A stretch of DNA of 64,000 nt. Origin: Persicaria tinctoria. Taxonomy: Eukaryota > Streptophyta > Magnoliopsida > Caryophyllales > Polygonaceae. The translations under genes and the position numbers were made by a program. Of the stretch, positions 44,175 to 55,984 are shown piece by piece. The first letter of the stretch is position 1; each line of letters begins with the position of its first letter. The stretch spans positions 29,196,501 to 29,260,500 of the forward strand of contig JBANSL010000001.1 in NCBI GenBank assembly GCA_037127255.1, in the 5' to 3' direction. Below the pieces are notes generated by a model. The model saw nothing but the letters and a program-made list of their open reading frames with translations, had not been told where the DNA came from and searched no databases.

Positions 44175-46351
44175 ATCAGTCGTCCATTCTCGAGGTGTAG
44201 AAGTGAAGCTCCGTCGTCGATGAGTGGTAATGCCCTCAGTTTTCCTTCTTTCCTCCATCGATTTCCCTCCATTGCAGTCCTTTCATCTCTCATATTTGGG
44301 CTTGTGTGGAGATTTCGCAGGGAAGACAAAGACGATTTTGTCCGCTGCTACACCCTCCGGATCTCTCCTCTGTATAACAAGGTAATGGTTTTCTCAAAAC
44401 ACATCTTCTGATTCTTGCAATGGCTGATTGGGGACAACTGGAAACCCTAATTATTTTTAGATCTTGTGAAATCCTAAAGTCGTAGGGGTTTGTGGTTCAC
44501 ACTCGAAATAAACCCTAAAATGCAATTAGTTTTATGGATTGCTGAAAAATGTCGGGTCAAATGTGTAGGTAGTTGTCTTTATTCATGGTTTGGATGGTCT
44601 TTTGTTGGAGATTTGTTGTTTTCTCAATGTTGTTTATTTGTGGATTAGTCACATGTTTATTTCATTAAATGGTTTGTCGTCTACTGTGAAATTGTCTTCC
44701 TTATGGTTGGCCCCATGGTGCTATTTTGTCTTTTTTTCCCTTTCTGGTCGTGTTTGTTTGCCATGTTGCTTCCCACATTACTTTCTCCTCCCTCCATTCC
44801 GCTTTCATGCCACATAATCTTACTGCAGTTCTTCATTCTGTAATCATTATCAAGGCATATTTTCCATTCTTCATTCTTCCTTTTGATTTGATTTTGTGCC
44901 TTCGATTTTCTCCATTTGATTTCCAGTTTTTGGTTTGTTGAGTATTGGTGGACAATGTTTCAGGGTTTTTTTCTAGAGGTCGGGCATTTTTGTATCAAAT
45001 GTTGGATTTGGGGGTATGCATGCAGTCTGTTTCATGTTTAGGGTTTGGTTGTTCATTGTCGAAAATCTAGGGTTTGTTGAGTCCGTGTCATCATAATTTG
45101 TTTTCTCTTTACCCTTTGTTCAACCTAAACAAGTAAGAATATTATTGTTATGATCATCATATATCTCTTTGCTATTTACTCGTGCTGTCATTCTTAATTC
45201 TGTAATCATGTTTGCCATGTTTATTTTTCATTCCTACATGTTTATTTTTCATTCTTACGATCCTAATAGTTCCAAGTTGATTGAATATTGTTGTGACCAT
45301 CATTTGTTGGTAACAAATTGCACAAGTTATGACAATTGCATCAATAACATGACAATTGCTTCCGTTTTTTAGGGTTATGTCTTCAACCATATGTGCCTGG
45401 GTGAAGTAACTTACCATCTTTAAGCATAACACGCTACACAAGTGTCTTCTCTTTCCATGATTGTTACTCAATTTGTTTTTTGGTTTTTCAGTATGTGACA
45501 ATTGTGGTTTTTTCTAGTATGTGACAATTGCATCAATTAATTATCTGTCTTCTCTTTCCTTGATTGTTATTCAACCATTTGTGCCTGAGTTTACAACTTC
45601 CCATCGGCAATATGATAATTGTGGGTTGTTAGTTGAATATTGTTTTCATGATCATTTCATACAAGAGTTGGGCTACACATTTCCTGTCATTTATGTAAGG
45701 TCTTTAGCTTCTGCATCTTGGTTTATGTTTGACACTCCATCTACGTGACAATGTGTTCTTTTGCCTTATATAATTCGTGTAATTTCTGCCTTGTTCTTTC
45801 CTTGATTGCACTACTATCTTCTCTTTCATTCATTGCATTAGTCCTACACTGAAAAGCATTGATCTATCATTCCAACTTTGATTGTGTTTTTGTTTTGCAT
45901 CAATAGATGGTCGTATTCCGACACCGACTTTGACTCCAACGCCAACCGTCAATTTGAAAACCCTGAGAAATAATGGTGGATCATGGGTGACTTCCCGTAC
46001 GGCGACCCATGGGCAGCCCAGGACGAGGACGATGATGAGGATGTGGTGCAGTCCAATTCCCACGATGGCCCTTTGGTAGAGAGGGACATGGACAAGTATC
46101 GCGAGCTAGTTCACCACATGGAGGATGAGATGAGGGACCTCCATGCGCAGATGGCCACCATAAGGGAGCACAATCTGGGACACAAGGCCCTGCTGCAGAT
46201 GACCCAGGCAGACTTGGCTGGTGCCACTCATGAGCTAGCTCTCTCTGAAACGCGCAATGGTGAGCTCATACAGAGGGTGCCCAGCCTCTGCACCTTCCTT
46301 TGCGGGGTCTGGTTGACCAAGCTGTCCCAACCCTTCGGATCCAACAACTAG
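44175..46351 (+). CDS. gene-like unit of unknown function
   Basis: A TATA box and pyrimidine-rich leader precede an ATG at 44220 (63 open codons). Long T-rich intron-like sequence follows, then an acceptor atag at 45903-45906. The last exon contains an ATG at 45983 and a 122-codon frame: an acidic start (DEDDDEDVV) and an amphipathic, coiled-coil-like helix (YRELVHHMEDEMRDLHAQMA onward), ending in a stop at 46349-46351. I cannot join the first and last frames with certainty and do not recognise the protein. The 12.2-kb Athila inserted about 105 bp after the stop and has probably split its 3' region. It may belong to the decayed PIF/Harbinger element whose transposase lies beyond the Athila. 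Confidence 0.35.
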
Positions 46352-46454
46352 TTCGTAAGAGGGGCCTCACCCATTGGCTGCTCGTCCTCCTCATGGGTAT
46401 CATTGTCAAGCTTGCTTTCTGCAAGTAGACGCATCTGGGTAGTGGGTTAAGTAG

Positions 46455-46459
46455 ACTTT
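46455..46459. other. target-site duplication ACTTT (left)
   Basis: The same five bases follow the element at 58687-58691. Confidence 0.85.
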
Positions 46460-47956
46460 TGATAGCATCTATTTAGTGATGATTTTAGGGCATGTTTGCA
46501 TAGGGTTTAGGGCCTTTGAGTAAGTATTATATGTATTTTTGGCTCTTTTTGGTTTAGTTTGGTGGAATCGGTGTCTACCGCTCGGTTGTTATGATTTCAG
46601 GCGTTGTGGAGTGGTTTTGGCGTCGAATCAAGAGTTTAAAGAGAAAGTGGTGGATCGATGATCTTCGCTACGCTAAAAAGTCATCAAAGATGAGCTAGGG
46701 GGCACGGGATCAAGGAAACATGCCAAATATAGTGAAGCAAGCTCGCAAAGCTAAGTTCCATAAACCACTCGGCCGAGTGGTGCCAGAGTGAAGTCAAGAT
46801 GAACAAGTCAGAAGGCACTCGATCGAGTGCAGAAACCACTCGAGACTCACTCTGGTCGAGTGCTTCACAGTTATAGCTTTTCAGAGTCCACTCGACCGAG
46901 TGCAAAAACCACTCGGCCGAATGTTTCATGTGTTCCAAATTAAATTCGTTTTCTTTTCTAAACAAAAGGGGGGGTTCGAAAGGTTGGAAGGGAGGTCGGT
47001 TTTTGGAGTCCAGAATTCAGACATTAGAGAGGGTTTGAGAGAGCTTTAGGAGACTAGAGATTTTTGGGAAGAAAACCTAGTTCGATCTATCAAATTCCGG
47101 TAATTTCCGTTCCATCTCCGTTGTTCTATGTTTGTTTTGCTGAATTTGATTGAATCAAGCATGTACTTATTTATGAGTTGCTAGATTTCCCGTTCTAGGG
47201 TTGGGATTGTCCCGACGATGTGGAAATAGGCTTGTTCTTAGTATCTCTCGAATGATTCCCGAATTAGATTGTGGTTTAATCGTGTTGTACTAAATCTGAT
47301 TGATGCGAGTCGATTAGATCCGATTTAGGGTTTGAAATCGAAAGACTAAAACCTTAAATTGGAATTTAGATGGTGATTCGAGACCGACATGCGATTAGGA
47401 TCCATCGGAACTACATGATTAAACCCGAAGTTTATTGATCGAAAGTGAAACTAAACTTCTTGAGGATTTATAGGTTGTCATAGACGTTATGGGCAATTTT
47501 GATATTATTCGGAGCTGAAAGGCCATGTTAGTGTGATTATTGCCTAGAACTCTATGAACTTAGAGGGCCTGAATCGGTTGCTTGAGCCCGAAAGGAGAAT
47601 TGCTAACCGATTTAGGCACATTCGTGCTAAACCCGAAAGGGGATGCGCGATTACCTTACATGACCTACCTCCACAATCTGATTTGGAATCACTCGAGCAA
47701 GAAAATATTTTATGCCTATTGGTGATGCATTGTTGGTAAATCCTTGTCCCTAGAACGGTTTCCCCATATATATTTCTCAACATTAAATCGATTTTTTGGT
47801 TACTTTATACACACTCTCTAAAATCTGTTTGTTTATTCTGAACTTGGTTGAACTAGCTTGAAAGTACAATCGATACTCCTCCGGTCCTTGAGGATAGGAC
47901 ACTTGATTACTACAACTGAACCCATACACCTGTGAGTGTAGGTTTTTAGCCTGTCA
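46460..47956 (+). repeat. left LTR (1497 bp)
   Basis: TGATAGCATC...CTGTCA. It contains several cactcggccgagtg-type palindromes (46770-46925). It differs from the right LTR by scattered substitutions, many of them C/T, and by one block at about 46926-46995. Confidence 0.92.
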
Positions 47957-47962
47957 AGTTTT

Positions 47963-47979
47963 TGGCGCCGTTGCCGGGG
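47963..47979 (+). other. primer binding site, tRNA-Asp type
   Basis: TGGCGCCGTTGCCGGGG, six bases after the LTR, is complementary to the 3' end of plant tRNA-Asp. Confidence 0.92.
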
Positions 47980-48083
47980 ACTGGTGCTAGTATCGATCGT
48001 CTTTTTGACGACTAGTTCACTAAGTTCTTTTTGTTGCTTTGATTTGTTTTTCTTTTTGTTTTTGGCCTCATGTTATGCTTTGA

Positions 48084-51000
48084 ATGCGAAAAAAGAAAGA
48101 CTCTACCAATCTATTGCCTTTTGATCCTGAACCTGAACGCACATTCCACAAGAGAAGAGCTACGATGGCTGATGCAATCGCCAGATTGGAAGAACTAGAG
48201 CGACAAATGGCTAAAAGAGATCAAGAAAATGCTGAACTTCGACAACAGCTGGCTGATCAACAATTACAGCTTGGCCAACCCCAAGGGCCGGCAACCCTAG
48301 GAGAGCGGATGGATCCAGCTCAGTTCCTACCACGACCAGGTGTTGTTTTTCCTGCTTTAACACCCGTTAATTTTGAGCTAAAGCCTGCACTGTTGAATAT
48401 GATAAGGCAGAATATGTTCAATGGACTTCCTGCTGAGAGCCCTCATCAACACATATCCACCTTCAAAGAATTGATGGATACAGTGAGAGTTCAGGGTGTC
48501 GCTCCGGAAGAGTTGTTATTGCGATCATTCTCCTTCTCACTTGCAGGGAAAGCTAGACATTGGTACAACTCCATCCCTGTTGGCACAGTCACCACTTGGG
48601 AGGAACTGTCATCTGAGTTCCTGAATCAATTCTTCCCGCCAGCCAAGACTGCTGAGATGAGGCGGAAGATAAACTCGTTCGTGGTTGGAGATGGGGAGAA
48701 CATCCATGAATCGTGGGAAAGATTCAAGGATCTTTTGTTTGAGTGTCCTCACCATGGGATATCTAAGCTGAATCTGTTGGAGATTTTTTACAAGGCTGTC
48801 AGTGACAACACTAGAGTGCTTATTGACTCCTCATCTAGAGGAGAATTTTTGGAAATGAGAGCTGAAGATGCTTGGGCGTTCATTGAGAAGACGGCTAAGA
48901 GATGTGGGAAATAATCGCAACCCAGGGCGCTCTCTACTGTAAAAAGGGGTGCAGGGATCTATGAGGTGGATGCTACAACTTATAAGGATGCTAGATATGA
49001 CTTATTGGCTGCTGAAATTAAACGTCTAGCCTCAGTTATCGAGAAGTCCTTGTCCACCAAGGAGGTGAGTGTTGCAGGCTCTAGACCGGTGCCATGCCAG
49101 TTCTGTGGATCCCAAGATCACACTATCTCGGCTTGCCAGATCTACGCCTCCCAAGGTGATGAAAGTCAAGAGGCGGAAGTTGGCTACATGGGCAACAACT
49201 ACAATAGGGGTCAAGGGTATAACCGAAACATTAACAACTACAACCCTCGAGCGAGGGACCACCCTGGTTTCTCCTATACCAACAAGTAAGCTGCAGAAGG
49301 ACCACCTCCTGGTTTCCCACCAAAAGCCCCACCATAGAAGGACAGGATGGAGACAATGATGGAGCAGCTTATGGGTACCGTTAAGTGTCTAGCTGGAGAA
49401 GTGCAGAATCTCACTAGGGGGCAGAAAATGCTTGAGACTCAGGTAGCTCAGCAGGCCAACAACACCTCCAGGCCTATTGGTCAGTTTCCAGGGAAAACGG
49501 AAGATAACCACAAGGGAAATATTTCTGCTGTGTCCTTAAGGAGTGGTAAGCAATTACCAGATCTGAGATCCTCATAGCCAACTGGAGCTCAAGAGAATGC
49601 TAAGGAAGGAAAGAAAGTTGTTGAGTCGGTGACAGAGCCACCATATGTCCCACCTCCTCCTTACAAGCCATCGCTTCCATTTCCACAAAGGAAAGCTCAA
49701 GCTTAGATCGAGAAGCAATACGGGAAGTTCTTGGAGGTGTTGAAAAAGCTCTACATCAACATCCCCTTCACCGATGCTTTGTCCCAAATGCCCTCCTATG
49801 TAAAGTTTTTGAAGGAGATCCTCTCTAACAAGAGGAAGCTAGATGAATGTCAGACGGTGTTTCTTAATGAGGAGTACAGTGCCTTGATCCAATACAAGCT
49901 ACCACCTAAGCTGGAGGACCCAAGTAGTTTCGTTGTCCCTATTTCTTTTGGTCATGGTCCTGATTATAAAGCTCTATGTGATTTGGGAGCTAGTACAAGC
50001 TTGCTTCCTCTCTCTATTTGTAAAAATCTAGACTTATGAGAGCTTAGAACTGCTAGGATGCAGCTTATTATGGCGAACAGGTCCGTAGCCCACCCCGCTG
50101 GTATCTTGGAGAATGTTCCTATAAAGGCGGGTAAGTTCTTTGTACCTGTTGATTTTGTTGTTTTAGATATGGATGCCGACATTCGTTGTCCTGTTATTCT
50201 TGGAAGGCCCTTTTTGGCCACTGCAGGTGCCGTGATTGATGTCCGGAAAGGGACTTTTTCCTTTGAAATATGGGATGAGAAAATTGTGTTTAACCTCCCT
50301 AAATCTTTGAAAGCCCCTGTTTTTTAGGATGAATGTCACAAGATTGATGTAATAGATGAAGGAGCTTAAGATGTTATGACGGAGGTGATTGAGCGAGACC
50401 CTCTAGAGCTATGTCTTATGGAGAGTGTGACTGGTGCTGGTGATGATGAGCTACTTGCTGAAGTAGTTCAGGATTTGGAGGCTGCCGTAGAAGACCCCGA
50501 AGCCGTTTTTGAGGTTTTGCAAAAAGATGAAAAAGACTTGGGAGGTGCACCTAAGCTGGAGTTGAAGCCACTTCCTTCTACTTTAAGGTATGAATTCTTG
50601 GGTCCTAATTCCACTTATCCTGTGATTGTGAGTGCTAGCCTAAGTATGGATGAAACTGAAAAGTTGTTGCATGAGCTTAGATTGCATAAGAAGGCTTTAG
50701 GCTACACCATTGATGATTTGAAAGGGATTAGCCCCTCCATGTGCATTCATAGGATTTTGATGGAGGATGATCATAAACCCACCCGAGAGCATCAAAGAAG
50801 GCTTAACCCTAACATGAAAGAAGTTGTGAAAAATGAAGTGCTTAAATTGTTAGATGCTGGTATTATTTTTCCTATTTCTGATAGCAAATGGGTTAGTCCT
50901 GTTCATGTGGTTCCTAATAAAGGAGGGATGACTGTTGTCAAGAATGATAGGAATGAATTGATTCCTACTAGGACTGTTACAGGTTGGAGAATGTGTATAG

Positions 51001-53483
51001 ATTATAGGAAGTTGAATGCCTCCACCCGAAAAGATCATTTCCCCCTTCCCTTCATAGATCAGATGCTTGAGAGGTTAGCTAAGCATTTTTATTACTGTTA
51101 TTTGGATGGATATAGCGGATTCTTTCAGATTCCTATCCATCCAGATGATCAGGAAAAGACTACTTTCACTTGCCCTTACGGCACCTTTGCATATAGGAGA
51201 ATGCCTTTCGGTTTGTGTAATGCCCCTGCTACTTTTCAGCGTTGCATGACGGCCATATTTTCTGATTTCATTGAGGACATTATGGAAGTGTTCCTGGATG
51301 ACTTTTCTGTGTATGGTTTCTCTTTTGATGCTTGCTTGTCTAACTTGTCTCGAGTCTTGCAGCGTTGTGAAGAAGTGAACCTTGTCTTGAATTGGGAGAA
51401 ATATCATTTTATGGTAAGGGAAGGTATTGTCCTTGGTCATTTAGTTTCTAACCGTGGTATTGAGGTGGATTGAGCTAAGATAGATTTGATTGAGAAATTA
51501 CCACCTCCTACCTCGGTTAAGGGCGCTAGGAGTTTTCTAGGCCATGCTGGGTTCTAAAGGAGGTTCATTAAAGATTTCTCTAAAATTGCTAAGCCTCTTT
51601 CTAACTTGCTAATGAAAGATGTTGCTTTTGATTTTTCTCCAGAGTGCCATGAGTCCTTTTGCAGGTTGAAGGAGGCATTGATCTCAGCTCCTATTATGCA
51701 GTCTCCTGATTGGGATCTTCTATTCGAGATAATGTGTGATGCCAGCGACTACGCAGTTGGGGCCGTGCTGGGTCAAAAGAAGGATAATAAGCTCCATGAC
51801 ATCCACTATGCTAGTAGGACTTTGGATGAAGCTTAGAAAAATTATGCCACAACAGAGAAGGAATTGCTTGCTATAGTCTTTGCTTTTGAGAAGTTTCGGT
51901 CTTATCTGGTGGGTGCTAAGGTAATTGTGTATACGGATCATGCTGCGATCCGATACTTGCTGCAAAAGAAAGATGCAAAGCCGCGTCTGATTAGGTGGAT
52001 CCTTCTCCTCCAAGAGTTCGATTTGGAGATTAAGGACAAGAAAGGCGTGGAGAATCTGGTTGCTGATCACTTGTCTAGGTTACCGCCGGAGCAACTAGAG
52101 CACACTTCATCTGAGCCTCCCATCAATGAGTCTTTTGCGGATGAGCATTTACTTGACTTCGCCGCTGAGATCTTGAGCACCACTTCTGAGGTACCATGGT
52201 ATGCCGATTTTGGGAACTACATTGTATGTAATGAGTTGCCTGGTGATCTGTCATTTCAGCAAAGGAAGAAATTCTTGAAGGACGTTGTGCATTATTATTG
52301 GAGTGAGCCATACCTTTTTAAAAGGTGCTCCGATGGACTTTACAGGAGATGCATTCCGAGGGAAGAAGTCCTTAGTGTCATCAAACATTGTCATTCTCTA
52401 CTAGTTGGAGGTCATGCTAGCACCTCCAAGACTGTGGCCAAGGTATTTCAATATGGTTTATATTGGTCTACTATGTTCAAAGATGTCAGAGAATTTGTTG
52501 TTTCTTGTGATGAGTGTCAAAGGACAGGGAATATCTTGAGGAGAAATGAGATGCCGCAGAATAGCATTTTAGAGGTTGAGTTGTTTGATGTGTGCGGAAT
52601 CGATTTCATGGGGCCTTTTCCATCTTCTGGGCCATACAAGTATATACTTGTGGCGGTGGATTATGTGTCGAAATGGGTTGAAGCTGTGACAACCCCCACC
52701 AATGATGCTAAGGTAGTCACAAAGTTTATCAAGAATGTGATCTTCTCGAGGTTTGGGGTTCCTCGATTTCTGATTAGTGATGGAGGTTCTCATTTCATTG
52801 AGAGGAATTTTGAGGCTTTGCTGAAGAAATATGGAGTTCATCACCGGATTGCAACCCCATACCATCCTCAAACGAGTGGGCAAGTAGAGGTCTCTAACCG
52901 GGAGATAAAGAGCATCTTGGAGAAAACTGTGTCTCGCTCCCAAAAGGATTGGGCAACAAAGTTAGACGATGCTTTGTGGGCTTACAGAACTGCTTTTAAG
53001 GCTCCGATAGGTACTACTCCATACAAGCTGGTGTATGGGAAATCTTGTCATCTCCCCGTTGAGTTGGAGCACAAAGCCTATTGGGCGATCAAGACACTAA
53101 ATCTGGACATGAAGCTAGCAGGAGAAAAGCGGCAATTACAGTTGCAAGAGCTTGAGGAGCTGCGTTTAGAGGCTTATGAGAATGCCAAGATTTACAAGGA
53201 GAGAACTAAAAAGTGGCATGACAAGCACATCTCACCTAAGGAGCTTCAAGAGGGCGACCTCGTCTTACTCTTCAACTCGAGGTTGAGATTGTTTTCGGGC
53301 AAGTTAAAGTCGAGATGGAGTGGCCCTTTTACGGTAAAGAAGGTTTATCCACATGGTGCTGTCGATGTTTGGAGTGAAAGGACCGGTGAGTTCAAGGTAA
53401 ATGGGCAAAGGTTGAAGAAGTATTTCATCGGGCATCCGATCGAGAGGGTCATTTCCGTCGACCGTCTTGATCCAAGCACTTGA
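48084..53483 (+). pseudogene. gag-pol: Athila gag-pol polyprotein, 11 stops, no frameshift
   Basis: One frame runs 1800 codons from the ATG at 48084 to the TGA at 53481-53483. In-frame stops lie at 48912, 49287, 49335, 49575, 49704, 50037, 50325, 50367, 51471, 51555 and 51834. Domains in order: gag core (ARHWYNSIPVGTVTTWEELS, about 48550), a complete CCHC knuckle CQFCGSQDHTISAC (about 49098), protease CDLGASTSLL (49975), RT with FLDDFSVYG (51291), RNase H (CDASDYAVGAVLGQ, 51735), the integrase zinc finger ([10 protein letters not shown] ... CDEC) and a DD35E core ([25 protein letters not shown]; about 52600-52895), then the C-terminal domain. Catalytic residues are all intact; only the stops disable it. 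At least two stops (51471, 51834) are what C-to-T changes of conserved Arg (CGA) and Gln (CAG) codons would give. Confidence 0.9.
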
Positions 53484-53524
53484 AGGTGATGGAAGGTCGG
53501 CTTCAGACCTTAAACCAGCGCTTC

Positions 53525-53538
53525 TCGGGAGGCAACCC
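53525..53538 (+). other. conserved post-pol 14-mer
   Basis: cgggaggcaacccg lies 40 bp after the pol stop and is identical to the minus-strand copy at 27127-27140 in the other Athila-like family. It is self-complementary at the ends (cggg/cccg) and could form a small hairpin in the RNA. Confidence 0.6.
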
Positions 53539-53759
53539 GAGGTAAGTCTTCTTTCTTGAAAAAAAAAATTGTTTCAAATTTTTCGGAAATGGGAGTGCAG
53601 GGTTCACTTGGTCGAGTGTAATTTCCACTCGACTGGAGTGTCTGCTCGAGTGCATTGCAGGGAGGAGAGGAAATTAGCCACTCGGTCGAGTGGGATCTGC
53701 CCAGATAATCCCGTTCCAAAAAAAAAAAATCTTTCTTTCTTTCTTCTCCCGTATTCCTG

Positions 53760-54773
53760 CTTGCGCATCTAGGCCGAGCGATTTTCGTTCTCTCACTCAC
53801 TCGCCTCTCGTTCCCTCACTCTCGCCTGCACCACCATCGGCGCGCCTGTCGCCGCCACCTTTCCGGCCACTCCAGCAGACTCGCCACTAGCCACTCGCCG
53901 CTGCCCAGCACTCCAGCGCCGTCGCCCTCGCCGCCCTGCAGTCACCCTCGCCGCCCAGCAGCCTCCACTCCCATTCCTCTCTCTTTCTTCCATTGCTAGT
54001 CTCTATTTTCTCCTCTTTTTCTTCAAGAACTTGGTAAGTTTCCTCCTCTTCTAATCTCTTTTGCTCAGATCCGGTTACTTCTTCAACTAATTTGAGGTTT
54101 GAGTGGTTGTTTTGAGGAATTGAAATTATTAGGGTTTGTGGAGATTGAGTTAGGGGAAAATTGGGGTTTTGAGGATTGGATGAGTTTATGAGTGAATTTG
54201 CGCTTGTGCATCTCATGAGTTTGTTTGTTACTGGTTATTGTGGAAATGTGGTTGGATTTTGAGGAAATTTTGTTGAATGTGGTTAAATTTGATTGTTGGA
54301 GGAGATGAATGTGTTCTTGAATTTTTGCAAGTCATGTGTGAATTCCAATAATCTTGTGGCTTGTTTGAATTTTTTTTTGTTTTTTTTTTAAATAGCTCAT
54401 CACATTGGCTTGTTGTGGTTTCATGATATTGTTGAAAATTTATTGAGCTTGATGATGTTCTTGGGTGATTTTGTACTCCATGGTTTGCTTGAGATTCTTG
54501 TTATGGGGTATGTGTGCATCAATTGTTATACTTTTGTTGGTCTTGTGTGAATTGTGGGAGTTCGATTTCCATGATAATACTTCTTTGTACTCCCTTGTTT
54601 GAAGTTGCTTGATGGTGTTCTTGGGTAGATGTATGGCTTATTGGAGCTTTGTGCATGGATGTTTATTTGATCATATATGTTGAAGTGCAAAAGTTCAAGT
54701 ATGGGGTTTAGGATGTTTAGTCATTGATGATGTTTGCTGCTTGTATCGAGTTGGCTCACTCGCTTTGCTGCAG
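53760..54773 (+). promoter_or_regulatory. leader exon and intron of the env-like gene
   Basis: A GC-rich, C/T-rich leader (53790-54033) ends at ACTTG|GTAAGT (intron start 54034). The intron is T-rich, about 740 bp, with acceptor tttgctgcag ending at 54773, nine bases before the ATG. This looks like the 5' end of an ordinary plant gene and suggests the third ORF is expressed from a spliced RNA or its own promoter. Confidence 0.55.
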
Positions 54774-54781
54774 GTTTTTCC

Positions 54782-55984
54782 ATGGGTGACCAACCACCTC
54801 TCCATCTTGCCACTGCTGAGCAAAGGAAGTTGTACTCAAAGGTGAAGAATCGGGACGTTCGTCCGACCCAATTCATGAACCCTAGAATCCTTGAAAGATT
54901 GGCACTGTTGGAGGACATGAACTTCCTCGTTGACAGGCTCTCCCTTCGGGCTATTTGGAACTGTCGGCTGCCCTCTTGCCCTCAGCTGATCAAGGAGCTT
55001 GTTTGCACAATCAAAAATGAAAGAGGCAATGTGAACTTTCGGCTGGGAAATGCAGATTATTCACTTACTATGGATAGGTTCTGCGCTGCGTTCGGCCTCA
55101 CTAATGATGGCCCAAAGCTACCCTTGGGGAAGGGTGAGCGGAACAAATTTTGGTTCTCGCTGACTCGTGAACCTGTTTACCGGGCAAATAGAGCAAAATG
55201 TTCATCTTGTGTACATCCTTCTATCCGATTGTTCCACCGCTTCCTCGCGAGTACTGTTTTTGCTAGAGAAGGGAGTCAAGGGTGCTTGGGAGCACTCGAG
55301 TTGCGTGCTCTGTATAGCGCATTACATGACCAACCCATGAATCTGGGGTATATAATGTTGTATCGGTGGTTGAAAGAGGCCGAGCACACGACCGCTATTG
55401 CTCTCGGGGGGCTAGTTTCCATGTTAGCCATTGCTGTAGGCATAGACATTTCCGCATATGAGCAGATCGACACCACAACTGAGTGGTCCCTTCAGGAGCT
55501 CGAGCGCTGCCAACTACTTACTATGCGAGGGTCATCGGTCCTTTTCACAGATAGGTCTCTAGCCAAGCGTCATTTACCACTCCCTCTTCCACCGCACCTG
55601 ACGGTCCAGAATGCACACAATTGGTATGAAGGGATTTCGGCCCACTTGGATACTCTCTACGGTGATGCAGTTGCGCAGCTATTTGATGATGCTGGGCCTT
55701 CCAGGACCTCCGGTGCTCCAGCCGTTGCTGACTACATGGACGCTGCGCCGAACGAGCCTCCTCAGTTTACTAGTGATAGAGCTTATTTCGATTACCAGTT
55801 CGGCCAGCTGCGATCTTACTTCGATGGGCGCTTTGATGCTATCGACACCCAGCTACGCCACTTGCAGTCTCGACAAGACGAGGAGCATCAAGAGGACTCC
55901 GAAGAGGATGAGGAGGAAGAGCAGAACGACTCGGATGATGAGGTTGTTGATGACTCGGTGGGGGGCGAGTCGGATACTTTCTAG
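54782..55984 (+). CDS. Athila env-like third ORF
   Basis: An intact ORF of 400 residues from the ATG at 54782. An upstream in-frame ATG at 54734 lies inside the predicted intron, so I prefer 54782. The sequence has the Athila ORF pattern: YSKVKNRDVRPTQFM near the start, then INFRL-like VNFRLGNADYSLTMDRFCAA and FGLTNDGP, conserved in the plant 'ATHILA ORF-1' family. The middle is partly hydrophobic (ALGGLVSMLAIAVGIDI, about residues 210-230), a possible single membrane segment. The C-terminus is an acidic low-complexity tail (about residues 360-400). The position between pol and the 3' LTR is that of an envelope gene, and function in plants is unproven. It carries no stop while gag-pol has 11. 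Confidence 0.8.
   Translation: MGDQPPLHLATAEQRKLYSKVKNRDVRPTQFMNPRILERLALLEDMNFLVDRLSLRAIWNCRLPSCPQLIKELVCTIKNERGNVNFRLGNADYSLTMDRFCAAFGLTNDGPKLPLGKGERNKFWFSLTREPVYRANRAKCSSCVHPSIRLFHRFLASTVFAREGSQGCLGALELRALYSALHDQPMNLGYIMLYRWLKEAEHTTAIALGGLVSMLAIAVGIDISAYEQIDTTTEWSLQELERCQLLTMRGSSVLFTDRSLAKRHLPLPLPPHLTVQNAHNWYEGISAHLDTLYGDAVAQLFDDAGPSRTSGAPAVADYMDAAPNEPPQFTSDRAYFDYQFGQLRSYFDGRFDAIDTQLRHLQSRQDEEHQEDSEEDEEEEQNDSDDEVVDDSVGGESDTF

Noticed and set aside
49032..49262. Minus-strand ORF in the Athila gag region
   Set aside because: Antisense of the gag zinc-knuckle region, no motif.
53793..54216. Minus-strand arginine/glutamate-rich ORFs
   Set aside because: Antisense of the GC-rich leader of the env-like gene. 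Composition explains the open frames.
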